A stretch of DNA of 33,819 nt from Patescibacteria group bacterium (GTDB lineage: Bacteria; Patescibacteriota; Minisyncoccia; Minisyncoccales; RBG-13-36-15). The notes under the pieces were generated by a model. It was given only the letters and a program-made list of their open reading frames with translations. It made no database searches and was not told where the DNA came from. The DNA lies in NCBI GenBank assembly GCA_022574775.1, contig JACZRI010000003.1:489-34307 (forward strand). Reading direction: 5' to 3'. The position numbers and the translations under genes are program-made. Shown here piece after piece: positions 16,929 through 26,457 of this stretch. Numbering within the stretch: the first letter of the stretch is position 1; the number at the start of each line of letters is the position of its first letter.

Positions 16929-17729
16929 ATGAATAAGAGATTTGCCATTATTGGTAAAGGTTTTATATTTAAAGTTCATTCTCAAGCTATTGCGCAAATA
17001 GGAGGAGAAATCGTGGAAGTTGTAGATGAGTCTAATGGGCAAGATGCGTGGAGAGATATGATAAAAAATACTGATGCAGATTGTATTGTAATTTTGACGC
17101 CAAACGACCTTCATTTTGGTATGATCATGGCTGCAGTAGAACAAGGCAAGATAGTTCTTTGCGAAAAACCTTTAGTAGTTAATTCAGAACAAGCAAGAAT
17201 TTTAGTCAAAAAGCCAAACATTTTTACCGTATTACAATTAAGATATCACCCTTTAGTTAAAGACTTAAAATCTAAGATAAATAAAAGTGAGAACCATAAA
17301 ATCAATATGGATATTTCTGTTTATAGAGACGAAAAATATTATCAGGGTTGGAAAGGGCAAAAAGAAAAATCTGGCGGCCTTCTCTTTAATTTAGGGATAC
17401 ATTATTTTGATTTACTTCAATATTTATTTGGTGAAGAAAAAAGAGTTACCATTTTAACTCTTAACGAAAAAACAGGAAGAGGGATCATAGAAGGGGGTAA
17501 CTATATTTGTAATTGGAAAGTGAGTACCGGTGAAAAAAAAGATAATCAAAGACGAGTGTTTAAAATAAACGGTACTGATTATAATTTTTCATCAAAAGAT
17601 AACTTATCTTATGAGAATCTACATACATCCGTTTATCAAGATTTACTGAATAAAAAAGGAATTACTCCGGAAGAAGCCTTAAAGTCAATTATGTTAGTTG
17701 AAAAACTCTATGCATCCTCAAAAAAATAA
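16929..17729 (+). CDS. wbpB: Gfo/Idh/MocA family oxidoreductase, WbpB/WlbA-like
   Basis: FAIIGKGFIFKVHSQAI, CEKPLVV, GGLLFNLGIHYFDLLQYLFG; start at MNKRFAIIG preferred (ORF opens at 16896). Confidence 0.8.
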   Translation: MNKRFAIIGKGFIFKVHSQAIAQIGGEIVEVVDESNGQDAWRDMIKNTDADCIVILTPNDLHFGMIMAAVEQGKIVLCEKPLVVNSEQARILVKKPNIFTVLQLRYHPLVKDLKSKINKSENHKINMDISVYRDEKYYQGWKGQKEKSGGLLFNLGIHYFDLLQYLFGEEKRVTILTLNEKTGRGIIEGGNYICNWKVSTGEKKDNQRRVFKINGTDYNFSSKDNLSYENLHTSVYQDLLNKKGITPEEALKSIMLVEKLYASSKK

Positions 17730-18309
17730 ATTTTGGGTTCACAAAACAGCAGAAATTCAAGAAGGGGCTAAAATTGGCAAAGGGACAAAAATTTGGCAGA
17801 ACTGCCAGATTTTAAAAGGGGCAAAAATCGGGGAACATTGCAGCATTGGCCACAATTGCTTCGTTAGCTCCAAAGCAAAGTTGGGAAACGGAGTAAAGCT
17901 TGAATCAAACATCGATATCTGGGATTTAATTACTTTAGAAGATTATGTTTTTGTTGGACCTTCAGCTGTTTTTACCAACGATAAAAACCCAAGAGCGAAA
18001 TACCCAAAATCAAAATATCCAAAATATGGAAGATGGCTTCCAACTATAGTGAAAGAAGGAGCTACCATTGGAGCCAATGCTACTATAATTTGTGGCAATA
18101 CCATTGGGAAATGTGCAATGGTTGGAGCTGGCGCAGTTGTTTCAAAAAATATTCCAGATTATGCTATTGCAGTGGGAATACCGATGAAGATTGTTGGGTG
18201 GGTATGTGAGTGTGGCAATAAATTAAAATTTAGAAAAAATAAAGCCATTTGTAAAATCTGCAAGAGGAGCTATAAGCAAAAAGGAGATAAAACATGGCAA
18301 ATAAAATAA
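17710..18309 (+). CDS. wbpD: Left-handed beta-helix N-acetyltransferase, WbpD/WlbB-like
   Basis: Hexapeptide repeats AKIGKGTKIWQNCQILKGAKIGEHCSIGHNCFV..., GATIGANATIICGNTIGKCAMVGAGAVVSKNIPDYAIAVGIP. Confidence 0.85.
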   Translation: MHPQKNKFWVHKTAEIQEGAKIGKGTKIWQNCQILKGAKIGEHCSIGHNCFVSSKAKLGNGVKLESNIDIWDLITLEDYVFVGPSAVFTNDKNPRAKYPKSKYPKYGRWLPTIVKEGATIGANATIICGNTIGKCAMVGAGAVVSKNIPDYAIAVGIPMKIVGWVCECGNKLKFRKNKAICKICKRSYKQKGDKTWQIK

Positions 18310-19430
18310 AATTTATAGATCTAAAAAAACAGTATAGTTCAATTGGAATATACATAGACGCAGCAATTCAAAAAGTTTTAGATAGTGGAAATTTTATTGG
18401 AGGAGAAGAAGTAGAAAAATTTGAAAAAGAAGTTGCCAAATTTTGTGATGTTAAATATGCAATCGGTGTTAATTCTGGAACAGACGCTCTTTTTTTATCC
18501 CTTAAAGCCTTGGGGATTGGTTCTGGAGATGAAGTAATCACTTCTCCTTTTACCTTTATTGCTACAGCTGAAGTTATCGCCAATTTGGGAGCGAAACCGG
18601 TTTTTGCTGATATTGAAAGCGATACTTTCAATATCAGCCCCTCAAAAATTGAAGAATACCTAAAAACTAAAAACTATAAACTAAAAGCTAAAGTTATTAT
18701 TCCCGTTCATTTATTCGGTCAAATAGCGGATATGGAAGAAGTTATGAGAATTGCGAAGAAATATAGATTAAAAGTTATTGAAGATGCAGCTCAAGCAATC
18801 GGCGCTGAATATAAGAAAAAGAAAGCAGCGACAATTGGAGATCTTGGATGTTTTTCTTTTTTTCCTTCTAAGAATTTAGGAGCTTATGGGGATGGGGGAA
18901 TGGTAATAACGAATAATAAAAGATTGGCGGAAAAAATCCGCCTTTTAAGAAATCACGGCTCCTCGCAGAAAAATAAATATAAAAACCTTATTTTAGGAAC
19001 AAACTCAAGGTTAGATGTTTTTCAAGCATCAGTTTTAAGAGTGAAGTTAAAATATCTCAAAAAATGGAATCAAAAAAGACAAGAAATAGCCAATCTTTAT
19101 AATAAAGAATTAAAAGAAATAGGCGATATAATAACCCCTTTTGTTGTTTCTGGAAGAAACCATATTTTCCATCAGTATGTAATAACGACAAAATATAGAG
19201 ATAAATTAAAAGAATATTTGGCAAAACAAAAAATACAAACAATGATTTACTATTCAATACCTTTGCATTTACAACCTGTTTTTAAACATTTAGGTTACAA
19301 AAAAGGCGATTTCTCAAATTCAGAAAGACTAGCCAAAGAAGTTTTATCTTTGCCTATTTATCCAGAAATTAAAAAAGAAGAAATAGACTTTATTATCAAG
19401 AAGATTAAAAATTTTTATGATAAAAAATAA
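18294..19430 (+). CDS. wbpE: DegT/DnrJ/EryC1/StrS aminotransferase, WbpE-like
   Basis: IKFIDLKKQY, GVNSGTDALFLSLKALGIGSGDEVITSPFTFIATAE, VIEDAAQAIGAEYKKKKAATIGDLGCFSFFPSKNLGAYGDGG. Confidence 0.9.
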   Translation: MANKIKFIDLKKQYSSIGIYIDAAIQKVLDSGNFIGGEEVEKFEKEVAKFCDVKYAIGVNSGTDALFLSLKALGIGSGDEVITSPFTFIATAEVIANLGAKPVFADIESDTFNISPSKIEEYLKTKNYKLKAKVIIPVHLFGQIADMEEVMRIAKKYRLKVIEDAAQAIGAEYKKKKAATIGDLGCFSFFPSKNLGAYGDGGMVITNNKRLAEKIRLLRNHGSSQKNKYKNLILGTNSRLDVFQASVLRVKLKYLKKWNQKRQEIANLYNKELKEIGDIITPFVVSGRNHIFHQYVITTKYRDKLKEYLAKQKIQTMIYYSIPLHLQPVFKHLGYKKGDFSNSERLAKEVLSLPIYPEIKKEEIDFIIKKIKNFYDKK

Positions 19431-20520
19431 AATTTTAGTAATTGTCGGAACAAGGCCAAATTTCATAAAAATAGCTCCTCTTTTTTCCGAACTTAAAAAA
19501 TATCCAAAAATAAAACCAATTTTAGTTCATACCGGACAGCATTATGATTTTGAAATGTCTCAAATTTTTTTTCAGGATTTTAAAATTCCAAAACCAAATT
19601 ATAATCTAAGAGTAGGTTCTAACTCTCATGGGATCCAAACGGCAAAAATAATGATTAAATTAGAACCCGTTATTTTAAAAGAAAAACCAAATATTGTTAT
19701 TGTAGTTGGCGATGTTAACTCAACGTTAGCCGGCGCTCTAGTTGCTTCAAAATTAAATATCCCAGTTGCGCATATAGAAGCCGGGATGAGAAGTTATGAT
19801 AAAAGAATGCCGGAAGAAATAAATCGTGTTTTAACTGATCACATTTCTGATATTTTATTAGTTACATCTTATTTTGATAAAAGAAATCTCTTAAAAGAAG
19901 GCATTGATTCAAAAAAAATATTTATCGTCGGAAATATTATGACAGATTCACTTTTGAATATTAAAGATAAAGTCTCAGAAAAGGTTTTAAAAAAATTTAA
20001 AATAGGAACTAAAAAATATGGATTATTAACAGTTCATAGAGCCGAGAATACTAACAACAAAGATAGGCTTAAAAAAATATTAGAAGCTGTTTTAGAAATT
20101 TCAAAAATCACGCCTATTATTTTTCCAATTCATCCAAGAACCAAAAAAATGATTGAAAATTTTAAAATTAATTATTTATTAAAAGAATCACCAAGATTAA
20201 TAGTAACACGTCCTATATCTTATATTGATAATATTAGTTTAGTTAAAAATGCAAAATTTGTTTTAACTGATTCCGGCGGATTACAACACGAAACTACTAT
20301 TCTAGGGATCCCGTGTCTGACAATGAGAGAAAACACAGAATGGCAAATAACTATTCAGAACGGAACAAATTTACTTGTTGGAATATCAAAAAATAAAATA
20401 ATCAAAGAAGCGCTAGGAATAACTAATATGAGAAAAAAAATTAAAAAAATAAAATATTGGGACGGAAAAACAGCACAAAGAATAATAAAAATATTAAATT
20501 CTAAAATTAATGCAAAATAA
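19417..20520 (+). CDS. wbpI: Non-hydrolysing UDP-GlcNAc 2-epimerase family, WbpI-like
   Basis: VIVGTRPNFIKIAPL, HTGQHYDFEMS, HIEAGMRSYDKRMPEEINR, TDSGGLQHETTILGIPCLTMRENTEWQ. Confidence 0.88.
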   Translation: MIKNKILVIVGTRPNFIKIAPLFSELKKYPKIKPILVHTGQHYDFEMSQIFFQDFKIPKPNYNLRVGSNSHGIQTAKIMIKLEPVILKEKPNIVIVVGDVNSTLAGALVASKLNIPVAHIEAGMRSYDKRMPEEINRVLTDHISDILLVTSYFDKRNLLKEGIDSKKIFIVGNIMTDSLLNIKDKVSEKVLKKFKIGTKKYGLLTVHRAENTNNKDRLKKILEAVLEISKITPIIFPIHPRTKKMIENFKINYLLKESPRLIVTRPISYIDNISLVKNAKFVLTDSGGLQHETTILGIPCLTMRENTEWQITIQNGTNLLVGISKNKIIKEALGITNMRKKIKKIKYWDGKTAQRIIKILNSKINAK

Positions 20521-21841
20521 TAGTTTTTCTAAAAATAGTTTAATAACTTTACTAACCGAAATACTTCTTTTTATTTTCGGGCTTGTTTACTTAATTATTT
20601 TAACTAGGGTTTTAGGCCCTGCAGGGAAGGGTATTTATTCTTTAATTATTTTAGTACCTGCTTTAATGCTTTCTTTCGGAAGTTTGGGTTTGGAATCAGC
20701 CAATGTTTATTTTATAGGTAAAAGAAAATATAATATTAAAGATATTATTTCAAATTCTTTGGTTATGTCTGTTTTCTTAGGAGTTATTTTAATTTTTGCA
20801 TTTTTTATTCTTTCTAAATTTTATTTTTTTAAAAATTTTCTTGATTCAAGTCAAATTTCATTAATTTATCTTTGGTTAATAGTTTTAACTATTCCTTTAT
20901 CTTTATTTTTAAGTTTATTTCGTAATATTATAAAAGGAGCAGGGGAAATAACAAATTTTAATAAAACTAGGATATTGGAAAGTTTTATTGGCTTGGTTAG
21001 CGTTATTGTTTTATTATTAATTTTGAAACAAGGAATTTTCGGAGCTATTTTAGCATATATAATTGCTTTAATCGCTGGAATTATTTTTGTCATTTATTTA
21101 GTAAAAAAAATAGCGAATTTCAGCGCTTCTATTAATTTTAGTTTATTAAAGGATTCATTTATTTATGGAGGCAAGGTATATTTGGCTAACACGATTTCTT
21201 TTTTAAATTACAGGTTAGATATGCTTTTGATAGCAATTTTTTTAGCCCCGGCAGAAGTTGCGATTCAAGTGGGTTTTTATAGTATTGCTGTGGGTATGGC
21301 TGAAAAAATATTTATTATTCCTGGAGCGCTTTCAACTGTTTTATTCCCAAAAGTTTCTTCTATTGAAAATTATGAAGCAGACAATCTTACACCTAAAGTT
21401 GTTCGTCACACATTTTTTATTGTTCTGGTTGTTTCATTTTTACTTTTATTTCTAGCCAATCCATTGATTATAATTGCTTTTGGCAAAGAATTCTTGGCGT
21501 CTGTCCTCCCATTTATATTCCTATTACCAGGAATTATTGCTTTTAGCGTTGGTGGAGTAATAGCTGCTGATCTTTCCGGAAGAGGCAAACCGCAATATGC
21601 TATCTATTCTTCTATAACCGGTTTAATTTTAAATATAATTTTAAATATTATTTTAATCCCAAGATATGGTATTGCTGGAGCGGCTGTTGCTTCAAGTATT
21701 AGTTATTGGGCAGATACATTTATAGTTCTTCGGGCTTTCATTAAAATTTCAGGAAAATCATTATTCGAGGTTTTAATAATAAAAAAACAGGATTTCCGGG
21801 ATTATTATAATTTATTTTTAAAATTGAGAGAAGGAAAATAG
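20510..21841 (+). CDS. Wzx-type oligosaccharide flippase (MATE/MVF-like)
   Basis: Polytopic; LILTRVLGPAGKGIYSLIILVPALMLSFGSLGLESANVYFIGK. Confidence 0.85.
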   Translation: MQNNSFSKNSLITLLTEILLFIFGLVYLIILTRVLGPAGKGIYSLIILVPALMLSFGSLGLESANVYFIGKRKYNIKDIISNSLVMSVFLGVILIFAFFILSKFYFFKNFLDSSQISLIYLWLIVLTIPLSLFLSLFRNIIKGAGEITNFNKTRILESFIGLVSVIVLLLILKQGIFGAILAYIIALIAGIIFVIYLVKKIANFSASINFSLLKDSFIYGGKVYLANTISFLNYRLDMLLIAIFLAPAEVAIQVGFYSIAVGMAEKIFIIPGALSTVLFPKVSSIENYEADNLTPKVVRHTFFIVLVVSFLLLFLANPLIIIAFGKEFLASVLPFIFLLPGIIAFSVGGVIAADLSGRGKPQYAIYSSITGLILNIILNIILIPRYGIAGAAVASSISYWADTFIVLRAFIKISGKSLFEVLIIKKQDFRDYYNLFLKLREGK

Positions 21842-21851
21842 AAAATAGAAA

Positions 21852-22991
21852 ATGGAAAATAAAAATCTCACAATATGTTTTTTAGGAAGCGCAGCAACTA
21901 TTCATACTTTAAAATGGGCTGATTATTTTTCGAGAAAAGGGCATAATGTTCATTTATGTTCTTATGAACCGGTTTTAAAGGGATATGATTTGGGCAACAT
22001 AAAATTACATTCACTCAAAAAGAAAATACCGATAGATATTTGGCCATTTAGTAGTATTTTAAATCTGCCATTTTTAAGGAAAACCATTATAGAATTAGTT
22101 AAAGAAATAAAAACAGATATTGTTCATTCGCATTATGCTACTAGTTATGGAAGCTTGGGAGTTTTGTCTGATTTTCATCCATTTGTTTTAACCGTATGGG
22201 GTTCTGATATTTTAATTACACCGCAAAAATTTTTGCCTTCAAAACTATCTGTCAAATACTATCTTAAAAAAGCGGATTTAATTACTTGCGATGCAGGTCA
22301 TATAAAAGAAGCTATGATTAAGTTGGGGGCTAGTAAATCAAAAATAAAAATAATTAATTTTGGGATAGATACTGAGAAATTTAGACCAGGGATATTTAAT
22401 GAAAAATTAAAAGAAAAATTAAGAATAAAAAATAAAAAAGTTGTAATTAGTTTAAGAAGTTTAGATCCTATTTACGATATTGAAACTTTGATAAAAACAG
22501 CTTCTATCGTTGTTAAAAAATATTCCCGGGTAAAATTTATTATTGCTGGCAATGGTCCCCAGAAAGAAGAATTAGAAAATTTAGTTGAAAATCTTAATAT
22601 TTCAGATAAAATTATTTTTACGGGTTATATTTCTAACAATGAAATTCCTTTTTACCTTGGAGTTTCTGATATATATGTTTCAACATCTTTATCAGATGCT
22701 GGAATTTCATCCAGTACAGCAGAAGCTATGGCTTGTGGATTGCCGGTAGTGATTACTGATAACGGAGAAAATAGAACATGGGTCAAAGAAGGGAATGGAG
22801 GTTTTTTAATAAAAGAAAGGAACCCAAAAGTTTTAGCAGAAAAAATAATTTTTCTATTGAAAAATGAAGATAAAGGAAAAAATTTTGGTATAGAAAATAG
22901 GAAAACAATCATAAAAAGAAACGATTACCATAATGAAATGTCAAAAATGGAAGAGATTTATTATAAACTCGTTAATAAGAAAGAATTATAG
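21852..22991 (+). CDS. Glycosyltransferase family 4 (paralog of 25315-26451)
   Basis: GT4 motifs: LTVWGSDIL, VSTSLSDAGISSSTAEAMACGLPVVITDNGENRTWV. Confidence 0.87.
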   Translation: MENKNLTICFLGSAATIHTLKWADYFSRKGHNVHLCSYEPVLKGYDLGNIKLHSLKKKIPIDIWPFSSILNLPFLRKTIIELVKEIKTDIVHSHYATSYGSLGVLSDFHPFVLTVWGSDILITPQKFLPSKLSVKYYLKKADLITCDAGHIKEAMIKLGASKSKIKIINFGIDTEKFRPGIFNEKLKEKLRIKNKKVVISLRSLDPIYDIETLIKTASIVVKKYSRVKFIIAGNGPQKEELENLVENLNISDKIIFTGYISNNEIPFYLGVSDIYVSTSLSDAGISSSTAEAMACGLPVVITDNGENRTWVKEGNGGFLIKERNPKVLAEKIIFLLKNEDKGKNFGIENRKTIIKRNDYHNEMSKMEEIYYKLVNKKEL

Positions 22992-22997
22992 CTAATT

Positions 22998-23948
22998 ATG
23001 AATATGTTAAAATTATTTCTTTTCAATATTTTAGAGAAAAGCTTAAGTATTTTTGGTAAGTTTGGTATAAATAAAAAGACGCCGGGCGCCATCCCGATTT
23101 ATAATTTTTTATTTAAAAGTTTTTGGCCATATAAGAATGTTACAGAGATTCAGGGAAGTAAAATGATTCTAAATGTAAATGATGAGTCTTATGCTATGCG
23201 TAAAACCTTTAAAGCTTATGCCTCAAGAGATGTTCATGAGGAGGTAACAACAGAGCTATTTAAACAAATTGTAAAAAAAGGTAATACAGTAGTAGATTTG
23301 GGGGCTAATCTTGGATATTTTACACTCTTGGCAGCAAAGATTGTTGGAGATAAAGGGAAAATTTTTGCTTTTGAACCAGAACCTAAAAATTATAGCTACC
23401 TTAAAAAAAATATAGAAATTAATAATTATAAAAACGTGACGGCCTTTCAAAAGGCTGTTTCTGATAAAAATGATAAAACTAAACTATATATTTGCGATTA
23501 TGATAGTGGGCATCATACAATAAATAAATATGACGGAATTAAAGCTTATAGCCATGGCAGAAAAACTGAAGAAAAATCAATTGATATAGAAACTGTAACT
23601 CTTGATAGTTTTTTGTATGAAAAAGCAGATAGTGTCAATGTTATTAAAATGGATGTTGAGGGAGCAGAAATGCTGGCTTTATTGGGAATGGATAAAACGC
23701 TAAGAAACAATAAAAATATTCAGATGATCATTGAATTTTTTCCTCTTTTAATTGAAAAAATGGGAAATGATCCTAAAGAATTCATTAGAAAGTTAATTGA
23801 AGATTATGGTTTTTCAGTCTATATTATCCCTGATGATTATAATGCCCAAACTGAGAAAATGGAAAAATTGAATAATGTTCAGGAAGTTATGGCTTATCGT
23901 AGAGAGGAAGACGACCATGTTAATTTATTTTTAAAAAGAGAAAAATGA
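22998..23948 (+). CDS. FkbM-family SAM-dependent methyltransferase
   Basis: NTVVDLGANLGYFTLLAAKIVGDKGKIFAFEPEPKNYSYLKKNIEINNYKNVTAFQKAVSDK; VIKMDVEGAEMLAL. Confidence 0.87.
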   Translation: MNMLKLFLFNILEKSLSIFGKFGINKKTPGAIPIYNFLFKSFWPYKNVTEIQGSKMILNVNDESYAMRKTFKAYASRDVHEEVTTELFKQIVKKGNTVVDLGANLGYFTLLAAKIVGDKGKIFAFEPEPKNYSYLKKNIEINNYKNVTAFQKAVSDKNDKTKLYICDYDSGHHTINKYDGIKAYSHGRKTEEKSIDIETVTLDSFLYEKADSVNVIKMDVEGAEMLALLGMDKTLRNNKNIQMIIEFFPLLIEKMGNDPKEFIRKLIEDYGFSVYIIPDDYNAQTEKMEKLNNVQEVMAYRREEDDHVNLFLKREK

Positions 23949-24556
23949 TAGTGATTATTGATTATAAAATGGGGAATACTGGGTCAATCTTAAATATGTT
24001 AAAAAAGATTGGCGAAACCGCAGTAATTTCTTCAGATATTAAAGATATTAATAATGCAGATAAATTAATTCTTCCGGGAGTTGGTTCTTTTGATACTGGA
24101 ATGAATAATATTAATAATTCAGGATTGTTGGATATTCTTAACAAAAAAGTATTAAAGGAAAAAACCCCGATTTTAGGAATATGTCTTGGAATGCAATTGT
24201 TTGCAAATAAAAGCGAGGAAGGTATAAAGAGGGGTTTGGGTTGGATCGGTGGAAATGTAGTAAAATTTAAATTTAAGGATAATAATCTTAAAATACCGCA
24301 TATGGGTTGGAACGAAATAAAAATTAAAAAAAACGATGTTTTATTCAAAAATATAGCAGAAGAACCAAGATTTTATTTTGTGCATTCTTATTATTTTTTC
24401 TGTAATGATAATAATGACGTTTTAGCAACCACCAATTATGGTTATGATTTTGCGTCTGTTGTAAGAAAAGACAATATCAGGGGAGTTCAGTTTCATCCGG
24501 AAAAAAGCCATAAATACGGAATGAATTTATTAAAAAATTTCGCACAACTATGTTAA
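23945..24556 (+). CDS. hisH2: HisH-like glutamine amidotransferase of the sugar acetamidino pathway
   Basis: VIIDYKMGNTGSILNMLKKIG, GICLGMQLFA nucleophile Cys, GVQFHPEKSHKYG. Confidence 0.87.
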   Translation: MIVIIDYKMGNTGSILNMLKKIGETAVISSDIKDINNADKLILPGVGSFDTGMNNINNSGLLDILNKKVLKEKTPILGICLGMQLFANKSEEGIKRGLGWIGGNVVKFKFKDNNLKIPHMGWNEIKIKKNDVLFKNIAEEPRFYFVHSYYFFCNDNNDVLATTNYGYDFASVVRKDNIRGVQFHPEKSHKYGMNLLKNFAQLC

Positions 24557-25308
24557 AAATCAGGGTTATTCCTTGTTTGTTATTAAAAGATTTAGGATTG
24601 GTAAAAACTGTAAAATTTACTGATCCAAAATACGTTGGAGATCCAATAAACGCAGTAAAAATATTTAATGATAAAGAAGTAGATGAGTTAATCTTTTTAG
24701 ATATTATTTCTACTAATAAAAAAAGAAAGCCATCTTTTGAGCTATTGTCGCGCATTGCCAGCGAGGCTTTTATGCCATTTTCTTATGGCGGAGGGTTAAG
24801 ATCTATTGAAGATGTTAAAAGGATAATGGAGATAGGGGTTGAAAAAGTTGTAATCAATACGTATGCTTTTGAAAATCCAGAATTCATTAAGGAAATAGCT
24901 GATATGTTTGGCAGTCAAAGCGTTGTTGTTTCTATAGATGTTAAAAAAAATAAAGAAAATAATTACGAAGTTTTTGTTCATAGCGGTCAGCTTGGCACCA
25001 AAATAAATCCTGTAGATTTTGCAATTAAAATGGAGAAAATTGGAGCAGGGGAAATATTTTTAAATTCAATTGATAGGGATGGAACAATGGAAGGTTTTGA
25101 TCTCGAATTGATAAAAAATGTTTCTAGTTCTGTTAACATACCGGTAATTGTTTCCGGAGGGGCAGGGAAAATAGAGGATTTTGCAAAAGCGGTAGAATCT
25201 GGAGCTTCAGCTGTGGCCGCGGGCAGTTTTTTTGTATTTGTCGGTCCGTACAGAGCAGTTCTGATAAATTACCCTGACAAGAAGGAATTAAGGAAAGTTT
25301 TAAAATAA
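24550..25308 (+). CDS. hisF2: HisF2/AglZ-like acetamidino modification protein
   Basis: RVIPCLLLKDLGLVKTVKFTDPKYVGDPINAVKIFNDKEVDELIFLDI; IPVIVSGGAGKIEDFAKAVESGASAVAAGSFF. Confidence 0.87.
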   Translation: MLKIRVIPCLLLKDLGLVKTVKFTDPKYVGDPINAVKIFNDKEVDELIFLDIISTNKKRKPSFELLSRIASEAFMPFSYGGGLRSIEDVKRIMEIGVEKVVINTYAFENPEFIKEIADMFGSQSVVVSIDVKKNKENNYEVFVHSGQLGTKINPVDFAIKMEKIGAGEIFLNSIDRDGTMEGFDLELIKNVSSSVNIPVIVSGGAGKIEDFAKAVESGASAVAAGSFFVFVGPYRAVLINYPDKKELRKVLK

Positions 25309-25314
25309 TTTATT

Positions 25315-26451
25315 ATGAAAAACAAGAAATTAATAATATGTTTTTTGGGAAACGCATCTACTGTTCATATGATAAAATGGGCAGGTTTTTTATCTGGAAA
25401 TGGTCATGATGTTCATTTGTTTTCTTTTGAAAATCCAGAAACTCAAGATTTAAAAGGAATTAATATGCATATTATTGATAGGAAGAAATATTTAGGATTG
25501 AAACCAATAAATTTTTTAATGAATTTACCGTCTAACTTATCTCAGTTAAAAAAACTAATTAAAGAAATAAAGCCAGGCATTATCCATGCTCATTATGTGA
25601 GTAGCTATGGAATTATCGCTTCTTTATTAAAATTTAGGCCTTTTGTTGTTACCGTTTGGGGATCCGATGTTTTAGTAGCTCCTAAGAATTTTTTTCCTCT
25701 AAAATTAGCAATAAAATATGCATTTTCTAAAGCAGATTTAATTACCTGCGATGCCGAACATATGAAAGAAGCTATGATTAAATTAGGAGTCAATGAATCA
25801 AAAATAAAAATAATTAATTTTGGGGTAGATACAAAAAGATTTATGCCAGGTCCAAAAAGCGAAGAAATCAAAGAAAGATTAGGATTTTCTAATAACAAAT
25901 TGATAATAAGTCTAAAGTGGCCAGACCCTATTTCTGATTACGAAACATTGATTAAGGCGGCCATTTTAGTTTTAAAAAAAAATCCAGAATCTAGATTTAT
26001 TATATTGGGACCTACTTCTTTTCCTTCATATTTAAAGGAATTGAAAAATATAGTAAATAAACTCGGCATTAATAACGAATTTAAATTTTTAGGTAATGTT
26101 TCCTATGATAAAGTGCCAGAATATTTAAAAACATCTGATATTTATGTTTCAACTTCTTTGTCTGATGCTGGTCTTTCTTCAGCTACTGCCGAGGCAATGT
26201 CTTGCGGGTTGCCAGTGATAATAACTGATTTTGGCGATAATAAAAAATGGGTAGAAAATAATAAAAACGGTTTTCTATTCGAAACTAAAGATTACAAGAG
26301 ATTGGCTGAAAAAATAACATATTTACTTAATAATGAAAATATTGGAAAAGAATTTGGCGAAATTAGCCGGAGAATAATCAGAGAGAAAAATGATTATTAT
26401 AATGAAATGGCGAAAATGGAAAAGTTATATTTCGGCTTAATTAATAAATAG
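25315..26451 (+). CDS. Glycosyltransferase family 4 (paralog of 21852-22991)
   Basis: VTVWGSDVLVAPKNFFPLKLAIKYAFSKADLITCDAEHMKEAMIKLGV; VSTSLSDAGLSSATAEAMSCGLPVIITDFGDNKKWV. Confidence 0.87.
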   Translation: MKNKKLIICFLGNASTVHMIKWAGFLSGNGHDVHLFSFENPETQDLKGINMHIIDRKKYLGLKPINFLMNLPSNLSQLKKLIKEIKPGIIHAHYVSSYGIIASLLKFRPFVVTVWGSDVLVAPKNFFPLKLAIKYAFSKADLITCDAEHMKEAMIKLGVNESKIKIINFGVDTKRFMPGPKSEEIKERLGFSNNKLIISLKWPDPISDYETLIKAAILVLKKNPESRFIILGPTSFPSYLKELKNIVNKLGINNEFKFLGNVSYDKVPEYLKTSDIYVSTSLSDAGLSSATAEAMSCGLPVIITDFGDNKKWVENNKNGFLFETKDYKRLAEKITYLLNNENIGKEFGEISRRIIREKNDYYNEMAKMEKLYFGLINK

Positions 26452-26457
26452 CAATTT

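Noticed and set aside
23945-25308. Histidine biosynthesis hisHF
   Set aside because: HisF first catalytic Asp is replaced (CLLL) and the pair is embedded next to WbpG, so the acetamidino-sugar role fits better.
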